Assembly: GCF_000697965.2 (NCBI RefSeq)
Contig: NZ_CP015880.1
Location: forward strand, 3,110,001-3,174,000
DNA length: 64,000 nt
Source of the DNA: Ensifer adhaerens
GTDB lineage: Bacteria > Pseudomonadota > Alphaproteobacteria > Rhizobiales > Rhizobiaceae
Reading direction: 5' to 3'
The position numbers and the translations under genes were made by a program. Below, one piece after another: positions 54,379 through 62,863 of the stretch (its first letter is position 1; every line of letters starts with the position of its first letter). The notes under the pieces were generated by a model. That model saw only the letters and a program-made list of their open reading frames with translations. It was not told the DNA's origin and did not search any database.

Positions 54379-55632
54379 TCAGTGCGCAACGGCGGCGGCA
54401 GCCGCTTCGTCGATGAGCCGGCCGGTGCGGAAGCGCTCCAGCGTCAACCCTGCGGCGAGACGATGCGGCTCGCCCTTGGCGATCAGATGGGCGAAGAGAT
54501 GGGCCGAGCCCGGCGTCGCCTTGAAGCCGCCCGTACCCCAGCCGGCGTTCAGGTAGAGGCCCGGAACCGGCGTGACACCCTGGATCGGCGAGCGGTCCTG
54601 GGTGACGTCGACGATGCCGCCCCACTGCCGCATCATCTTGACGCGGCGGAACATCGGGAAGAGCTCGCAGATCGCATCGAGCGTATGGGTAATGATCTGC
54701 AGGCCGCCGGTCTGCGAATAGGAATTGTACTGGTCGGTGCCGGCGCCGATGACGAACTCGCCCTTGTCGGACTGCGAGATATAGGCATGCACCGAGTTCG
54801 ACATGACGACGCAGGGGAAGATCGGCTTCAGCGGTTCGGAGACCAGCGCCTGCAGCGGCTGGCTCTGCAGCGGCACGCGCACATCGGCCATCTGCATCAG
54901 CACCGAGGTGTGGCCGGCGGCGGAAATGCCGACCTTCTTAGCGCCGATATAGCCGCGATTGGTGTCGACCCCGACGACCCGGCCGGTCTCGTCGCGGCGG
55001 ATCCCGGTCACTTCGCAGTTCTGGATGATGTGCACGCCGCGGTCGGAGGCCGCACGCGCATAGCCCCAGGCAACCGCATCGTGGCGGGCCGTGCCGCCAC
55101 GGCGCTGCAGGGCCGCCCCGTTGATCGGGTAGCGCGCAGTCTTGGCGATATCGAGCGGCGGGCAATAGGCCTTGGCCTGCTCCGGCGTCAGCCACTCGTT
55201 GTCGATGCCGTAGAGACGGTTGGCATTGATGTGGCGCTTGAACGACTGCTGGTCATGGATGTTGTGCGACAGCATCATCACGCCGCGGGGCGAATACATG
55301 ACGTTGTAGTTCAGATCCTGCGAGAGGTTTTCCCAGAGCTTCAGCGAATGCTCGTAGATGTCCATGCTCTCTTCATAGAGATAGTTGGACCGGATGATCG
55401 TCGTGTTGCGGCCGGTATTGCCGCCGCCGATCCATCCCTTTTCGAGCACCGCGACATTTGTGATGCCGTGCTCCTTGGCAAGGTAATAGGCTGCTCCCAA
55501 GCCATGGCCGCCGCCGCCGATGATGATGGCGTCATACTCCTTTCGCGGCTCCGGCGATGCCCAGTGCGGGCCCCATCCCTTGTGGCCGCGCAGCGCCTCG
55601 CGCGCCACGGCGAAAACTGAATATTTGCGCAT
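54379..55632 (-). CDS. soxB: Sarcosine oxidase subunit beta
   Basis: A 417-residue flavin subunit with a Rossmann motif YDAIIIGGGGHGLGAAYYLAKEHG (residues about 32-55). FMN binds covalently near RRGGTARHDAVAWGYARAA, and the C-terminal LNAGWGTGGFKATPGS closes the flavin site. It is the first gene of soxBDAG and oxidises sarcosine with O2, giving glycine, H2O2 and 5,10-methylene-tetrahydrofolate in the complete enzyme. ATG 55632 (MRKYSVFAV) is preceded by GGGAG. The operon probably serves glycine betaine or creatinine breakdown (inference from pathway). Confidence 0.96.
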   Translation of the reverse strand: MRKYSVFAVAREALRGHKGWGPHWASPEPRKEYDAIIIGGGGHGLGAAYYLAKEHGITNVAVLEKGWIGGGNTGRNTTIIRSNYLYEESMDIYEHSLKLWENLSQDLNYNVMYSPRGVMMLSHNIHDQQSFKRHINANRLYGIDNEWLTPEQAKAYCPPLDIAKTARYPINGAALQRRGGTARHDAVAWGYARAASDRGVHIIQNCEVTGIRRDETGRVVGVDTNRGYIGAKKVGISAAGHTSVLMQMADVRVPLQSQPLQALVSEPLKPIFPCVVMSNSVHAYISQSDKGEFVIGAGTDQYNSYSQTGGLQIITHTLDAICELFPMFRRVKMMRQWGGIVDVTQDRSPIQGVTPVPGLYLNAGWGTGGFKATPGSAHLFAHLIAKGEPHRLAAGLTLERFRTGRLIDEAAAAAVAH

Positions 55633-55956
55633 CGGCCCGTTACTCCCGGTGATCATTCTCGTTGGAGTTAGAAATCGCAAATCCGAGACCTGCGCAACGT
55701 TTCTTTTGCGACGCATTTGCGTGGACTTGCGCGCAGTTGCGACATGACTATGGATCGGTTAAGCGGCGGGGGAGAAGTCGCGCGACACTCGTATCTCAGG
55801 TTTTTTTCAGCGCCGCCTCATGTCGTCGCTGGACTTTCGCCTGATGATCTGGTATCCGCTCATCTAATCGTAAAGCTTCCAGCTTAGCGAATGTCACTCT
55901 TTTGCCTCCGCACCTGACGGAGCAGCAAACAACACGAACCAAGGAACGGGATTCAC
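55633..55956. promoter_or_regulatory. Divergent soxB / rpsU gap
   Basis: This 324-bp gap contains the start regions of two divergent units. No small gene or clear motif was seen, apart from a good AAGGA site at 55941-55945 before rpsU. Confidence 0.45.
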
Positions 55957-56169
55957 GTGCAGGTACTAGTCCGCGATAACAATGTCGATCAGGCGCTCCG
56001 CGCTCTCAAGAAGAAGATGCAGCGCGAAGGCATTTTCCGCGAAATGAAGATGCGTGACTACTACGAGAAGCCGTCCCAGAAGCGCGCTCGCGAAAAGGCT
56101 GAAGCCGTTCGCCGCGTCCGCAAGCTGGCACGCAAGCGTGCACAGCGCGAAGGCCTCCTGGCTCGCTGA
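55957..56169 (+). CDS. rpsU: Small ribosomal subunit protein bS21
   Basis: A 70-residue basic protein: [41 protein letters not shown] and a lysine/arginine-rich helix ending [12 protein letters not shown]. It is a translation-initiation subunit protein near the anti-Shine-Dalgarno end of 16S RNA. The start is GTG 55957, supported by AAGGA at 12-16 bp and the standard VLVRDNNV opening. It is a single gene with its own strong terminator. Confidence 0.97.
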   Translation: MQVLVRDNNVDQALRALKKKMQREGIFREMKMRDYYEKPSQKRAREKAEAVRRVRKLARKRAQREGLLAR

Positions 56170-56205
56170 TTTGTCGTTTTTTCGACGCTATTCGATGTAA
56201 GTCGT

Positions 56206-56239
56206 GGCGGGGGCGAAATATCGCCACCGCCTTTTTTTG
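56206..56239 (+). terminator. Terminator after rpsU
   Basis: Stem GGCGGGGGCGA / TCGCCACCGCC (one mismatch), loop AATA, then T7. Confidence 0.88.
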
Positions 56240-56447
56240 GTATGGACATCTTTTCCGCCGACAGGCTAGCGTGCTCGACGCTGCCACCGACGGACGACCG
56301 ACCGGAGTGTTTGGACCGGTGGTCTGCCAAGGCCGACTTTGGCCCGGCTTGAGGAGCCCGCGGGGAGTTCAGCGGCTCCAGAAACGGAAAGCCGATGGCT
56401 TTCGAGACCTTGTCGATTTGAGGGATCAACCTTTGACACTTGCTGCC

Positions 56448-57320
56448 ATGACTGCGGACGTCTCCGGTTTTAATGTCCATGAGGCGTCTCGCCGCCACCA
56501 GCGCAAGCCGAGGCTTGCCGCCATGCTGCTTCTCGGCTCGGCCCTCCTCATCGCCGGCTGCACGACCGACGGTCCGGACTCCGTCACCAACAAGGTCGAG
56601 CGCGAACAGGGCTCGCAGGAAAACATCGCCTCGCTTTCGAGCGTCATCGCCTCCAACCCGAGCGATCCGGAAGGCTACAATGTCCGCGGCTCGGCTTACG
56701 GCCGCGCCGGCGAATACCGCCGCGCGATTGCCGATTTCGACCAGGCGATCAAGCTGAACCCGCGCTTCTACCAGGCCTATGCCAACCGGGCGCTCGTTCA
56801 TCGCAACATGGGCAATACCCAGGCAGCGCTTGCCGACTACAACACGGCCCTGCAGCTCAACGCCAACTACGACGTCGCTTATATCGGCCGCGGCAATCTC
56901 TATCGCCAGGCCGGCCAGCTCGATTCCGCCTTCAACGATTTCAACAAGGCCATCCAGCTCGATACCACCGATCCGCGCGCCTATCACAATCGCGGCCTGA
57001 TCTACCAGGCACGCAACCAGCACGGTCAGGCGATCGAAGACTTCTCGACCGCGATCTCGCTGTCGCCGAGCTCGCCGGAACCCTATAACGGCCGCGGCAT
57101 CTCCTATGTCGCGCAAGGCGACGACGACAACGCCTTCTCCGACTTCAACACCGCGATCAACCTGAACGGCAAGGTCGCCGAATCCTGGGCCAACCAGGCG
57201 CTGATCTACGAGCGCAAGGGCGACAAGGCCAAAGCGTCGAAATCCTATTCGCACGCGCTGCAGCTCGACCCGAAATACGAGCCGGCCCGCGCAGGCCTTG
57301 CCCGCGTCAAGGCATCCTGA
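56448..57320 (+). CDS. TPR-repeat lipoprotein (NlpI-like)
   Basis: A 290-residue exported lipoprotein. Positive N terminus RRHQRKPRLAAMLLLGSALLIAGC has a lipobox LIAGC near residue 38. About seven tetratricopeptide repeats follow (SVIASNPSDPEGYNVRGSAYGRAGEYRRAIADFDQAI, AYANRALVHRNMGNTQAALADYNTAL, and so on). It is anchored to the outer or inner membrane as a scaffold for envelope enzymes in NlpI-like proteins. The start is uncertain: ATG 56448 has no good ribosome site, while TTG 56433 has AGGGA at 56421-56425 just upstream. A terminator follows. Confidence 0.88.
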   Translation: MTADVSGFNVHEASRRHQRKPRLAAMLLLGSALLIAGCTTDGPDSVTNKVEREQGSQENIASLSSVIASNPSDPEGYNVRGSAYGRAGEYRRAIADFDQAIKLNPRFYQAYANRALVHRNMGNTQAALADYNTALQLNANYDVAYIGRGNLYRQAGQLDSAFNDFNKAIQLDTTDPRAYHNRGLIYQARNQHGQAIEDFSTAISLSPSSPEPYNGRGISYVAQGDDDNAFSDFNTAINLNGKVAESWANQALIYERKGDKAKASKSYSHALQLDPKYEPARAGLARVKAS

Positions 57321-57344
57321 GCCAACCCGTTCACGCATTTCGAA

Positions 57345-57374
57345 ACGCCCGCGACCGCATCGCGGGCGTTTTCG
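57345..57374 (+). terminator. Terminator after TPR lipoprotein
   Basis: Stem ACGCCCGCGA / TCGCGGGCGT with loop CCGCA, then TTTCG. Confidence 0.82.
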
Positions 57375-57454
57375 TTTGCAGGCATTGCCCCTGCACAGCG
57401 GAACCTTCCTGCCCGCCATCCGTTTGCTTGAAGCATCAAGAACGGAGACTAGCC

Positions 57455-57931
57455 ATGATCAAACGAACCCTCGTCACTGCGCTGGCGCTCGCCGCGCTTG
57501 CCACGGGCCCGGCCGCCGCGCAAAACTATGTCGCCCTTGGCCGCCTCGTTTGTGGTTCGGAAGGCGGCACTGGCATGATCCTGACCTCAACCAAGAACCT
57601 GATGTGCACCTTCACGCCCACCAATGGCGCACCGAAGGCCGTCTATGCCGGCACGATCCGCAAGATCGGCATCGACATCGGCAAGACGGGAAAGAGCACG
57701 ATGATCTGGGACGTGCTTGCCAAGACAGGCACACCGATCAGCGAATTCGCGCTTGCCGGTGAGTATTACGGCGTCGGCGCCGATGCGAGTCTCGCCGTCG
57801 GCGGTGGCGCCAAGGTGATCGGCGGCGGCACCAACAAGGCGTTTATGCTACAGCCGGTCAATGTCCAGGTGCAGGAAGGCCTGAACCTCGCCGTCGGCAT
57901 TGACGAGCTGACACTGGCACCGGCTGGCTAA
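57455..57931 (+). CDS. DUF992 family secreted protein
   Basis: A 158-residue protein with a classical signal peptide (MIKRTLVTALALAALATGPAAAQ, cut near residue 22). The mature part follows the DUF992 pattern: YVALGRLVCGSEGGTGMILTS, LMCTFTPTNGAPKAVYAGTIRKIGIDIGKTG, EYYGVGADASLAVGGGAKVIGGGTN and VQVQEGLNLAVGIDELTL. Two cysteines (CGSEGG, MCTF) probably bond. This family is restricted largely to Rhizobiales and other alphaproteobacteria and is uncharacterised. ATG 57455 follows CGGAGA. Confidence 0.85.
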   Translation: MIKRTLVTALALAALATGPAAAQNYVALGRLVCGSEGGTGMILTSTKNLMCTFTPTNGAPKAVYAGTIRKIGIDIGKTGKSTMIWDVLAKTGTPISEFALAGEYYGVGADASLAVGGGAKVIGGGTNKAFMLQPVNVQVQEGLNLAVGIDELTLAPAG

Positions 57932-57992
57932 GTCGACCTGGACTAAAGCTCGACACATCGCCGCATACGGCGCGCGCATCTCCTTCAACGCG

Positions 57993-58023
57993 AAACGCCC
58001 GCCGAAAGGCGGGCGTTTCTTTA
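57993..58023. terminator. Bidirectional terminator between DUF992 and pntB
   Basis: Stem AAACGCCCGCC / GGCGGGCGTTT with loop GAAA. T-rich sequence lies on the right side (CTTTATC) and AAA on the left, so it can serve both convergent genes. Confidence 0.85.
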
Positions 58024-58043
58024 TCGGTCGATGCGAGCAGCCC

Positions 58044-59444
58044 TCAGGCGTGCAGCGCCTTGACGATGTCTTCCGTCACCTTCTTGGCATCACCAAGCAG
58101 CATCATCGTGCCGTCCTTGTAGAACAGCGTGTTGTCGATGCCGGCATAGCCGGAGCCGAGCGAACGCTTGACGAACAGGCAGGTCTTGGCCTTGTCCACG
58201 TCGAGGATCGGCATGCCGTAGATCGGCGAGGACTTGTCGTCGCGCGCCGCCGGGTTGGTGACGTCATTGGCGCCGATGACATAGGCGACATCGGCCTGCG
58301 CGAACTCGGAATTGATATCCTCGAGCTCGAACACTTCGTCATAGGGAACGTTTGCTTCCGCCAGCAGAACGTTCATATGGCCGGGCATGCGGCCCGCGAC
58401 CGGATGGATCGCATATTTGACCTCGACGCCGGCCGCCTTCAGCTGATCGGCCATTTCGCGCAGCGCATGCTGCGCCTGAGCAACCGCCATGCCGTAGCCG
58501 GGCACGATGATCACCTTGGAGGCGTTCGCCATCAGGAAGGCCGCGTCATCGGCCGAGCCCTGCTTGACCGTGCGCTGGACGCCGTCGTCACTGCCGGCCG
58601 CTGCTGTCTCACCGCCGAAGCCGCCGAGGATGACCGAGATGAACGAGCGGTTCATGCCCTTGCACATGATGTAGGAGAGGATCGCACCGGACGAACCGAC
58701 GAGCGCCCCGGTGATGATCAGCGCCAGGTTGCCGAGTGTGAAGCCGATGCCGGCCGCCGCCCAGCCCGAATAGGAGTTGAGCATCGAGACCACCACCGGC
58801 ATGTCGGCGCCGCCGATCGGAATGATGATCAGCACGCCGAGCGCCAGCGACAGTGCGACGATCAGCCAGAACACCGTCGTGCTCTGGGTCAGGACCAGCA
58901 TGATCACCAGCACGACGAGCGCCGCGGCCAGACCGGCATTGATCGCATGGCGACCCGAAAGCATGATCGGCTTGCCGGACATGCGACCGTCGAGCTTGAG
59001 GAAGGCGATGACCGAGCCGGTAAAGGTGATCGCGCCGATGGCGACGCCGAGCGACATTTCGACCAGCGCCTGCGCGTGGATGTCACCGATCGTACCGATG
59101 CCGAAGCTTTCCGGCGCATACATGGCGGCAGCCGCGACCATGACGGCCGCAAGACCGACCAGCGAGTGAAAGGCAGCAACAAGTTGCGGCATCGACGTCA
59201 TGGCGATGCGGCGGGCGATGAACGCACCAATACCGCCGCCGATGGCAAGGCCAAGCACGATCAGCATCAGGCCACCGAAGCTCGGCTTGGCGAGCAGCAA
59301 CGTCGTGACGATGGCGATGCCCATGCCGACCATGCCGTAGGTATTGCCCTTGCGGCTGGTGGTCGGATGCGAGAGGCCGCGCAGCGCCATGATGAACAGG
59401 ACGCCGGAGACGAGATAGAGGAAGGCTGCGAAGTTGGCGTTCAT
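58044..59444 (-). CDS. pntB: NAD(P) transhydrogenase subunit beta
   Basis: The 466-residue PntB subunit. The membrane part has about nine helices (ANFAAFLYLVSGVLFIMALRGLS start), then the NADP-binding domain III with IIVPGYGMAVAQAQHALREMADQL and VYVIGANDVTNPAA-type AYVIGANDVTNPAARDD. It couples hydride transfer between NADH and NADP+ to proton flow, mainly making NADPH. ATG 59444 has GAGG 8 bp before it and lies 10 bp after pntAB. The last gene of pntAA-AB-B. Confidence 0.97.
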   Translation of the reverse strand: MNANFAAFLYLVSGVLFIMALRGLSHPTTSRKGNTYGMVGMGIAIVTTLLLAKPSFGGLMLIVLGLAIGGGIGAFIARRIAMTSMPQLVAAFHSLVGLAAVMVAAAAMYAPESFGIGTIGDIHAQALVEMSLGVAIGAITFTGSVIAFLKLDGRMSGKPIMLSGRHAINAGLAAALVVLVIMLVLTQSTTVFWLIVALSLALGVLIIIPIGGADMPVVVSMLNSYSGWAAAGIGFTLGNLALIITGALVGSSGAILSYIMCKGMNRSFISVILGGFGGETAAAGSDDGVQRTVKQGSADDAAFLMANASKVIIVPGYGMAVAQAQHALREMADQLKAAGVEVKYAIHPVAGRMPGHMNVLLAEANVPYDEVFELEDINSEFAQADVAYVIGANDVTNPAARDDKSSPIYGMPILDVDKAKTCLFVKRSLGSGYAGIDNTLFYKDGTMMLLGDAKKVTEDIVKALHA

Positions 59445-59454
59445 CGGGCCGGCC

Positions 59455-59865
59455 TCACTTGTCTTTTTTCTTGTACATGGCCAGCATGCGCTGGGTGACG
59501 AGGAAGCCGCCGAAGATGTTGACCGAGGCCAGCACCAGCGCAATGAAGCCAAAGCCGGTCGCCAGCCCCGAGGCGGAAATGCCGACCGCCAGCAGGGCGC
59601 CGACGACGATGACCGAGGAGATCGCGTTGGTGACCGCCATCAGCGGCGTGTGCAGCGCCGGCGTCACCGACCAGACCACGTAGTAGCCGACGAAGATCGC
59701 CAGCACGAAGATCGCCAGGCGAAAGACGAAGGGGTCGATCGCCCCGCCGGTGGCGCCATGGGCGACGGCACCGGCCGCATCCGGCACATACTCGGCCGCG
59801 GTGCGGACCGCTTCCACCGCCCGGTCGAGATCGGCGAGCGCCTTGTCGAGAAGTTCATTCGCCAT
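59455..59865 (-). CDS. pntAB: NAD(P) transhydrogenase subunit alpha, part 2
   Basis: A 136-residue membrane subunit with four helices ([64 protein letters not shown]) ending [10 protein letters not shown]. It is the split-off membrane part of the alpha subunit, which is one protein in E. coli and two in alphaproteobacteria. ATG 59865 overlaps the pntAA stop (TGATG), coupling translation. A GTG three bases earlier was rejected. Confidence 0.96.
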   Translation of the reverse strand: MANELLDKALADLDRAVEAVRTAAEYVPDAAGAVAHGATGGAIDPFVFRLAIFVLAIFVGYYVVWSVTPALHTPLMAVTNAISSVIVVGALLAVGISASGLATGFGFIALVLASVNIFGGFLVTQRMLAMYKKKDK

Positions 59866-61010
59866 CACTTGTCCCCCTTGCTGGCGCCGAAGTTCGGATG
59901 CACGACCTGACCGCCATGGGTGAGCGCCGTCGCCTTGACGAGCTCGTCTTCCATGTTGAGCGCGAGCGCCTTGGTCTCCTTGGAGACCATCGTCTCCAGG
60001 AAGGTGACGAGGTTCTTGGCATAAAGCCCGGAGGCGGAAGCGGCGATGCGGCCAGGCACATTCAGATGGCCGATAACCTTGACGCCTTCGACCTCGGCGA
60101 CCTTGCCGGCCTCTGCCCCCTCGACGTTGCCGCCGCGCTCGACCGCAAGGTCGACCGCGATCGAACCGGGCTTCATGCTCTTCAGCATCTCGCGGGTAAC
60201 GAGCCGCGGCGCCGGGCGGCCGGGGATAAGCGCCGTGGTAATAACGATGTCCTGCTTGGCGATATGCTCGGCGACAAGTGCTGCCTGCTTGGCCTGATAG
60301 TCCTTGGACATTTCCTTGGCGTAGCCGCCGGCGGTCTCAGCCGCCTTGAACTCGTCGTCCTCGACGGCGATGAACTTGGCCCCGAGCGAGGCGACCTGCT
60401 CCTTGGCGGCGGGACGCACGTCGGTTGCCGAGACCACGGCCCCGAGACGGCGGGCCGTCGCGATCGCCTGCAGACCGGCAACGCCGGCGCCCATGACGAA
60501 GACCTTGGCGGCAGGAACCGTGCCGGCCGCCGTCATCATCATCGGCAGCGCCCGGTCATATTCGTAGGCCGCGTCGATGACCGCCTGATAGCCGGCGAGG
60601 TTGGCCTGGCTGGACAGCACGTCCATCGACTGCGCGCGCGTGATGCGCGGCATCAGCTCCATCGCAAAAGCGGTCAATCCGGCATTCGCCATGTCGGCGA
60701 TCGCCGCCTCGTTGCCGTAGGGATCCATGATGGCGATGACGATGGCGCCGGACCTGTAGCCGGCAATCTCGACACTCGTCGGCCGACGGACCTTGAGCAC
60801 GACATCCGCCGCCCTGTAGTCTGCCGTCGTGCCGATCCGGGCTCCGGACTTTTCGAACTCGGCATCCGGAATGCGCGACAGAAACCCGGCGCCCGCCTCG
60901 ACGACGACGTCGAAGCCGAGACCTTTCAGTTTCTTCACAGTATCCGGTGATGCGGCAACGCGACCCTCATTCGGATCCGTTTCCTTGGCGACGAAGACGA
61001 TCTCGCTCAC
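59865..61010 (-). CDS. pntAA: NAD(P) transhydrogenase subunit alpha, part 1
   Basis: The 381-residue soluble NAD(H)-binding subunit: [41 protein letters not shown], and a Rossmann fold [38 protein letters not shown]. It starts at GTG 61010 ([10 protein letters not shown]), chosen for a GGGGGG-rich ribosome site 8 bp upstream; the frame continues upstream but with no homology to the family. First of pntAA-AB-B, which supplies NADPH for biosynthesis. Confidence 0.96.
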   Translation of the reverse strand: MSEIVFVAKETDPNEGRVAASPDTVKKLKGLGFDVVVEAGAGFLSRIPDAEFEKSGARIGTTADYRAADVVLKVRRPTSVEIAGYRSGAIVIAIMDPYGNEAAIADMANAGLTAFAMELMPRITRAQSMDVLSSQANLAGYQAVIDAAYEYDRALPMMMTAAGTVPAAKVFVMGAGVAGLQAIATARRLGAVVSATDVRPAAKEQVASLGAKFIAVEDDEFKAAETAGGYAKEMSKDYQAKQAALVAEHIAKQDIVITTALIPGRPAPRLVTREMLKSMKPGSIAVDLAVERGGNVEGAEAGKVAEVEGVKVIGHLNVPGRIAASASGLYAKNLVTFLETMVSKETKALALNMEDELVKATALTHGGQVVHPNFGASKGDK

Positions 61011-61397
61011 AAGTCCCCCCTCCTGGCCGCAATCGAGCCAGGGCCGGAATGCGGGCATTCTCTCCGACTGCAAAGCGGGTGGCCTACCGGGCCGACACGC
61101 CCTCATGTGCGCGGCACACCTGTGCCCGGCGCAATCGTCTGGAGCAAGCCATCGCCTGGATGCGGGACCTTTGGCGATCCACCGGCATCGAGCCGCAATC
61201 GGGCTCTGCGGGCCTGCTGTCCACTCCTCCCTCACTCGGGTGAGGACTATCCACCTCTGCCCTACGACGGGCATCCGGGCCTCAAGCCATATGCGTCGGC
61301 ACCTCCAGCCGGCGACATGCAGCTTCTTCCGGGCAAACGCCCGGTCGCCGAGGCAGCACGGTGTGCGCTCCCTCAACAGTCGGTTTGGTCGCGCCGA
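61011..61397. other. Gene-free gap between pntAA and cox subunit IV
   Basis: About 390 bp without a convincing gene. It contains a degenerate RIME-like piece near 61251-61277 (CCTCTGCCCT, CGGGCATC) and a hairpin CCTCAC-TCGG-GTGAGG near 61228-61243. Confidence 0.45.
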
Positions 61398-61622
61398 TTA
61401 GCGAAGGAAGAAGAAACCGGCGACGTTGATCAGAATGAAAAGCACGATCGAGGAGATCAGGCCCATCGTCGTGAAGAAGCCGGCAGCCATCGCGATCAGC
61501 AGGGCGACGCAGAAAAGCGTGCCGTACTTCGAGGCACTCAGGAACATGAGGTAGGTCTTCTCGTGTTCCGGATAGTCCATCGGAGCGCCCACATCGACCG
61601 GTCCAGAATGATGCTCAGCCAT
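61398..61622 (-). CDS. aa3-type cytochrome c oxidase subunit IV
   Basis: A 74-residue protein with one membrane helix near residues 50-72 (MGLISSIVLFILINVAGFFFL) and a first helix near 31-47. MAEHHSGPV...MDYPEHEKTYLMFLSASKYGTLFCVALLIAMAAGF is the small alphaproteobacterial subunit IV (COX4_pro_2) pattern. It stabilises terminal oxidase in the inner membrane. It is a solo gene upstream of the pnt operon; the catalytic cox subunits are elsewhere. The start has only a modest GGGAGA site. Confidence 0.9.
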   Translation of the reverse strand: MAEHHSGPVDVGAPMDYPEHEKTYLMFLSASKYGTLFCVALLIAMAAGFFTTMGLISSIVLFILINVAGFFFLR

Positions 61623-61857
61623 CGTTCAAAATTCTCCCTGAATGCCGCGGCGCCACCTTGGGGTCATCGCCGCCCCTATCGAAGCATGGTCTCGCGAAAA
61701 GCCGCGAAACCCTTATAGCTGCCCTTACACAATGCGCACGGCTGGCGCAACGAAAACCCGTTCTTTAGCCGTGCCTGATGGGGCGAAATGTCACGCCACA
61801 CAGCAAGGTGCGGCGCGCCTCGACGCGCCCCGAATTCGCATTCGCAATCGAGGCCGC

Positions 61858-62631
61858 TTACCGGAAGACGGACGTCCGGTAGGAGCGGCCGTAGCCGGTC
61901 TGCGCCATGCGCGCGGTCGGCAGGATCGTCAGCGGCGCAAACGGCACCTCGCTGCGGTCGGCAAACATCATGCGGCGTTCGAACGGTTCGGAATCGAAGA
62001 CCGGGTAGCGGTCGAGGATCGACGGCCGCTGCCCCCGCACCTGTGCCACCAGAAGCGCGCCGTCGGCATTGTAGACACCGAGGTTCTCGCGCTTGGCGAC
62101 AACCGTCTCCGACGCAAAGATGCGCTTGTAGAAAGCCGCGTGGCGCGGACGGCAGGCCGTCAGGCAGCGGTCGGCAGCGAAGTACTCGCACGCCATCGCG
62201 ACCGGTCGCAGCGTCAGATAGGGAAGCGCCCGCATCTCGTCGCCGATCACGTCAGGATCGACCGCCAACCGGCCGGGATCGACCAGCACCATGCCGGCAT
62301 CGAGGAACGCGTCGATCTCGGGAGCGAAGATCATGCCCGACGTGCTGGCGCGATGATCCGGCGTCACATGATGAACGCGCACGGTGCTGACAAGCACTTC
62401 GTCGAGATAGAGACCGAAGACATAGGCGTGACTGTCGAAATCGAGATCGTCGATCAGCGTCGAGCCGGTCAACTCCATCAGATTGACGGACTTGTAGGAC
62501 TTGTAGCGCAGCCGCGCGATGTCCTCCATGTCCTCGCCGGTTTCGACCCGCCGGTATTCGACGCGATCGAGCAATTGCATCAGTTTTTCAGAAAAGCGCC
62601 CAGGCTCAGCCTGGTGAATCGTCTCACCCAT
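61858..62631 (-). CDS. LuxI/FeeM-like acyl-amino-acid or acyl-homoserine-lactone synthase
   Basis: A 257-residue GNAT-fold protein of the autoinducer-synthase superfamily. Visible are RLRYKSYKSVNL (Arg42-type entrance), DDLDFDSHAYVFGLYLDEVLVSTVRVHHVT (D62-x-D64...R85) and ALPYLTLRPVAMACEYFAADRCLTACRPRHAAFYKRIF. The layout fits the FeeM-type N-acyl amino acid synthases more than canonical LuxI, which usually is shorter and has a luxR neighbour, absent here. The upstream gap carries two perfect CtrA boxes. ATG 62631 follows ATGAGG; GTG 62640 is an alternative. Confidence 0.78.
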   Translation of the reverse strand: MGETIHQAEPGRFSEKLMQLLDRVEYRRVETGEDMEDIARLRYKSYKSVNLMELTGSTLIDDLDFDSHAYVFGLYLDEVLVSTVRVHHVTPDHRASTSGMIFAPEIDAFLDAGMVLVDPGRLAVDPDVIGDEMRALPYLTLRPVAMACEYFAADRCLTACRPRHAAFYKRIFASETVVAKRENLGVYNADGALLVAQVRGQRPSILDRYPVFDSEPFERRMMFADRSEVPFAPLTILPTARMAQTGYGRSYRTSVFR

Positions 62632-62647
62632 ACTCAACACCTCATGG

Positions 62648-62663
62648 TTAACAAATCGTTAAC
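62648..62663. promoter_or_regulatory. Perfect CtrA box 1
   Basis: TTAA-CAAATCG-TTAAC matches the CtrA consensus TTAA-N7-TTAAC exactly. Because GTTAAC is palindromic the site reads both ways. It ends 17 bp upstream of the acyl synthase start, near the ribosome site. Confidence 0.82.
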
Positions 62664-62711
62664 CTATTGACGGGTGATGGGGCGGCAACCGCAAATCGAA
62701 ACAGTTCACCG

Positions 62712-62727
62712 TTAACTTTTCGTTAAC
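62712..62727. promoter_or_regulatory. Perfect CtrA box 2
   Basis: TTAA-CTTTTCG-TTAAC is a second exact match, 48 bp from the first and 81 bp before the acyl synthase start. Confidence 0.82.
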
Positions 62728-62863
62728 CATAAAAATTCGTGAACTTATTTGCTCGATTTGAAATCAAGCGCACCAAAGCGGAATCAATTTGGCGCACCTA
62801 ATCAATGACTTGCTACCGGAAAACCAGTAGTAAAACAGGACAGTTTCCAGAAGATTTCAGGGG

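Noticed and set aside
61011..61376. Extended pntAA N terminus
   Set aside because: The upstream frame is arginine-, tryptophan- and proline-rich non-homologous sequence; the GTG at 61010 has a strong ribosome site and family-like start.
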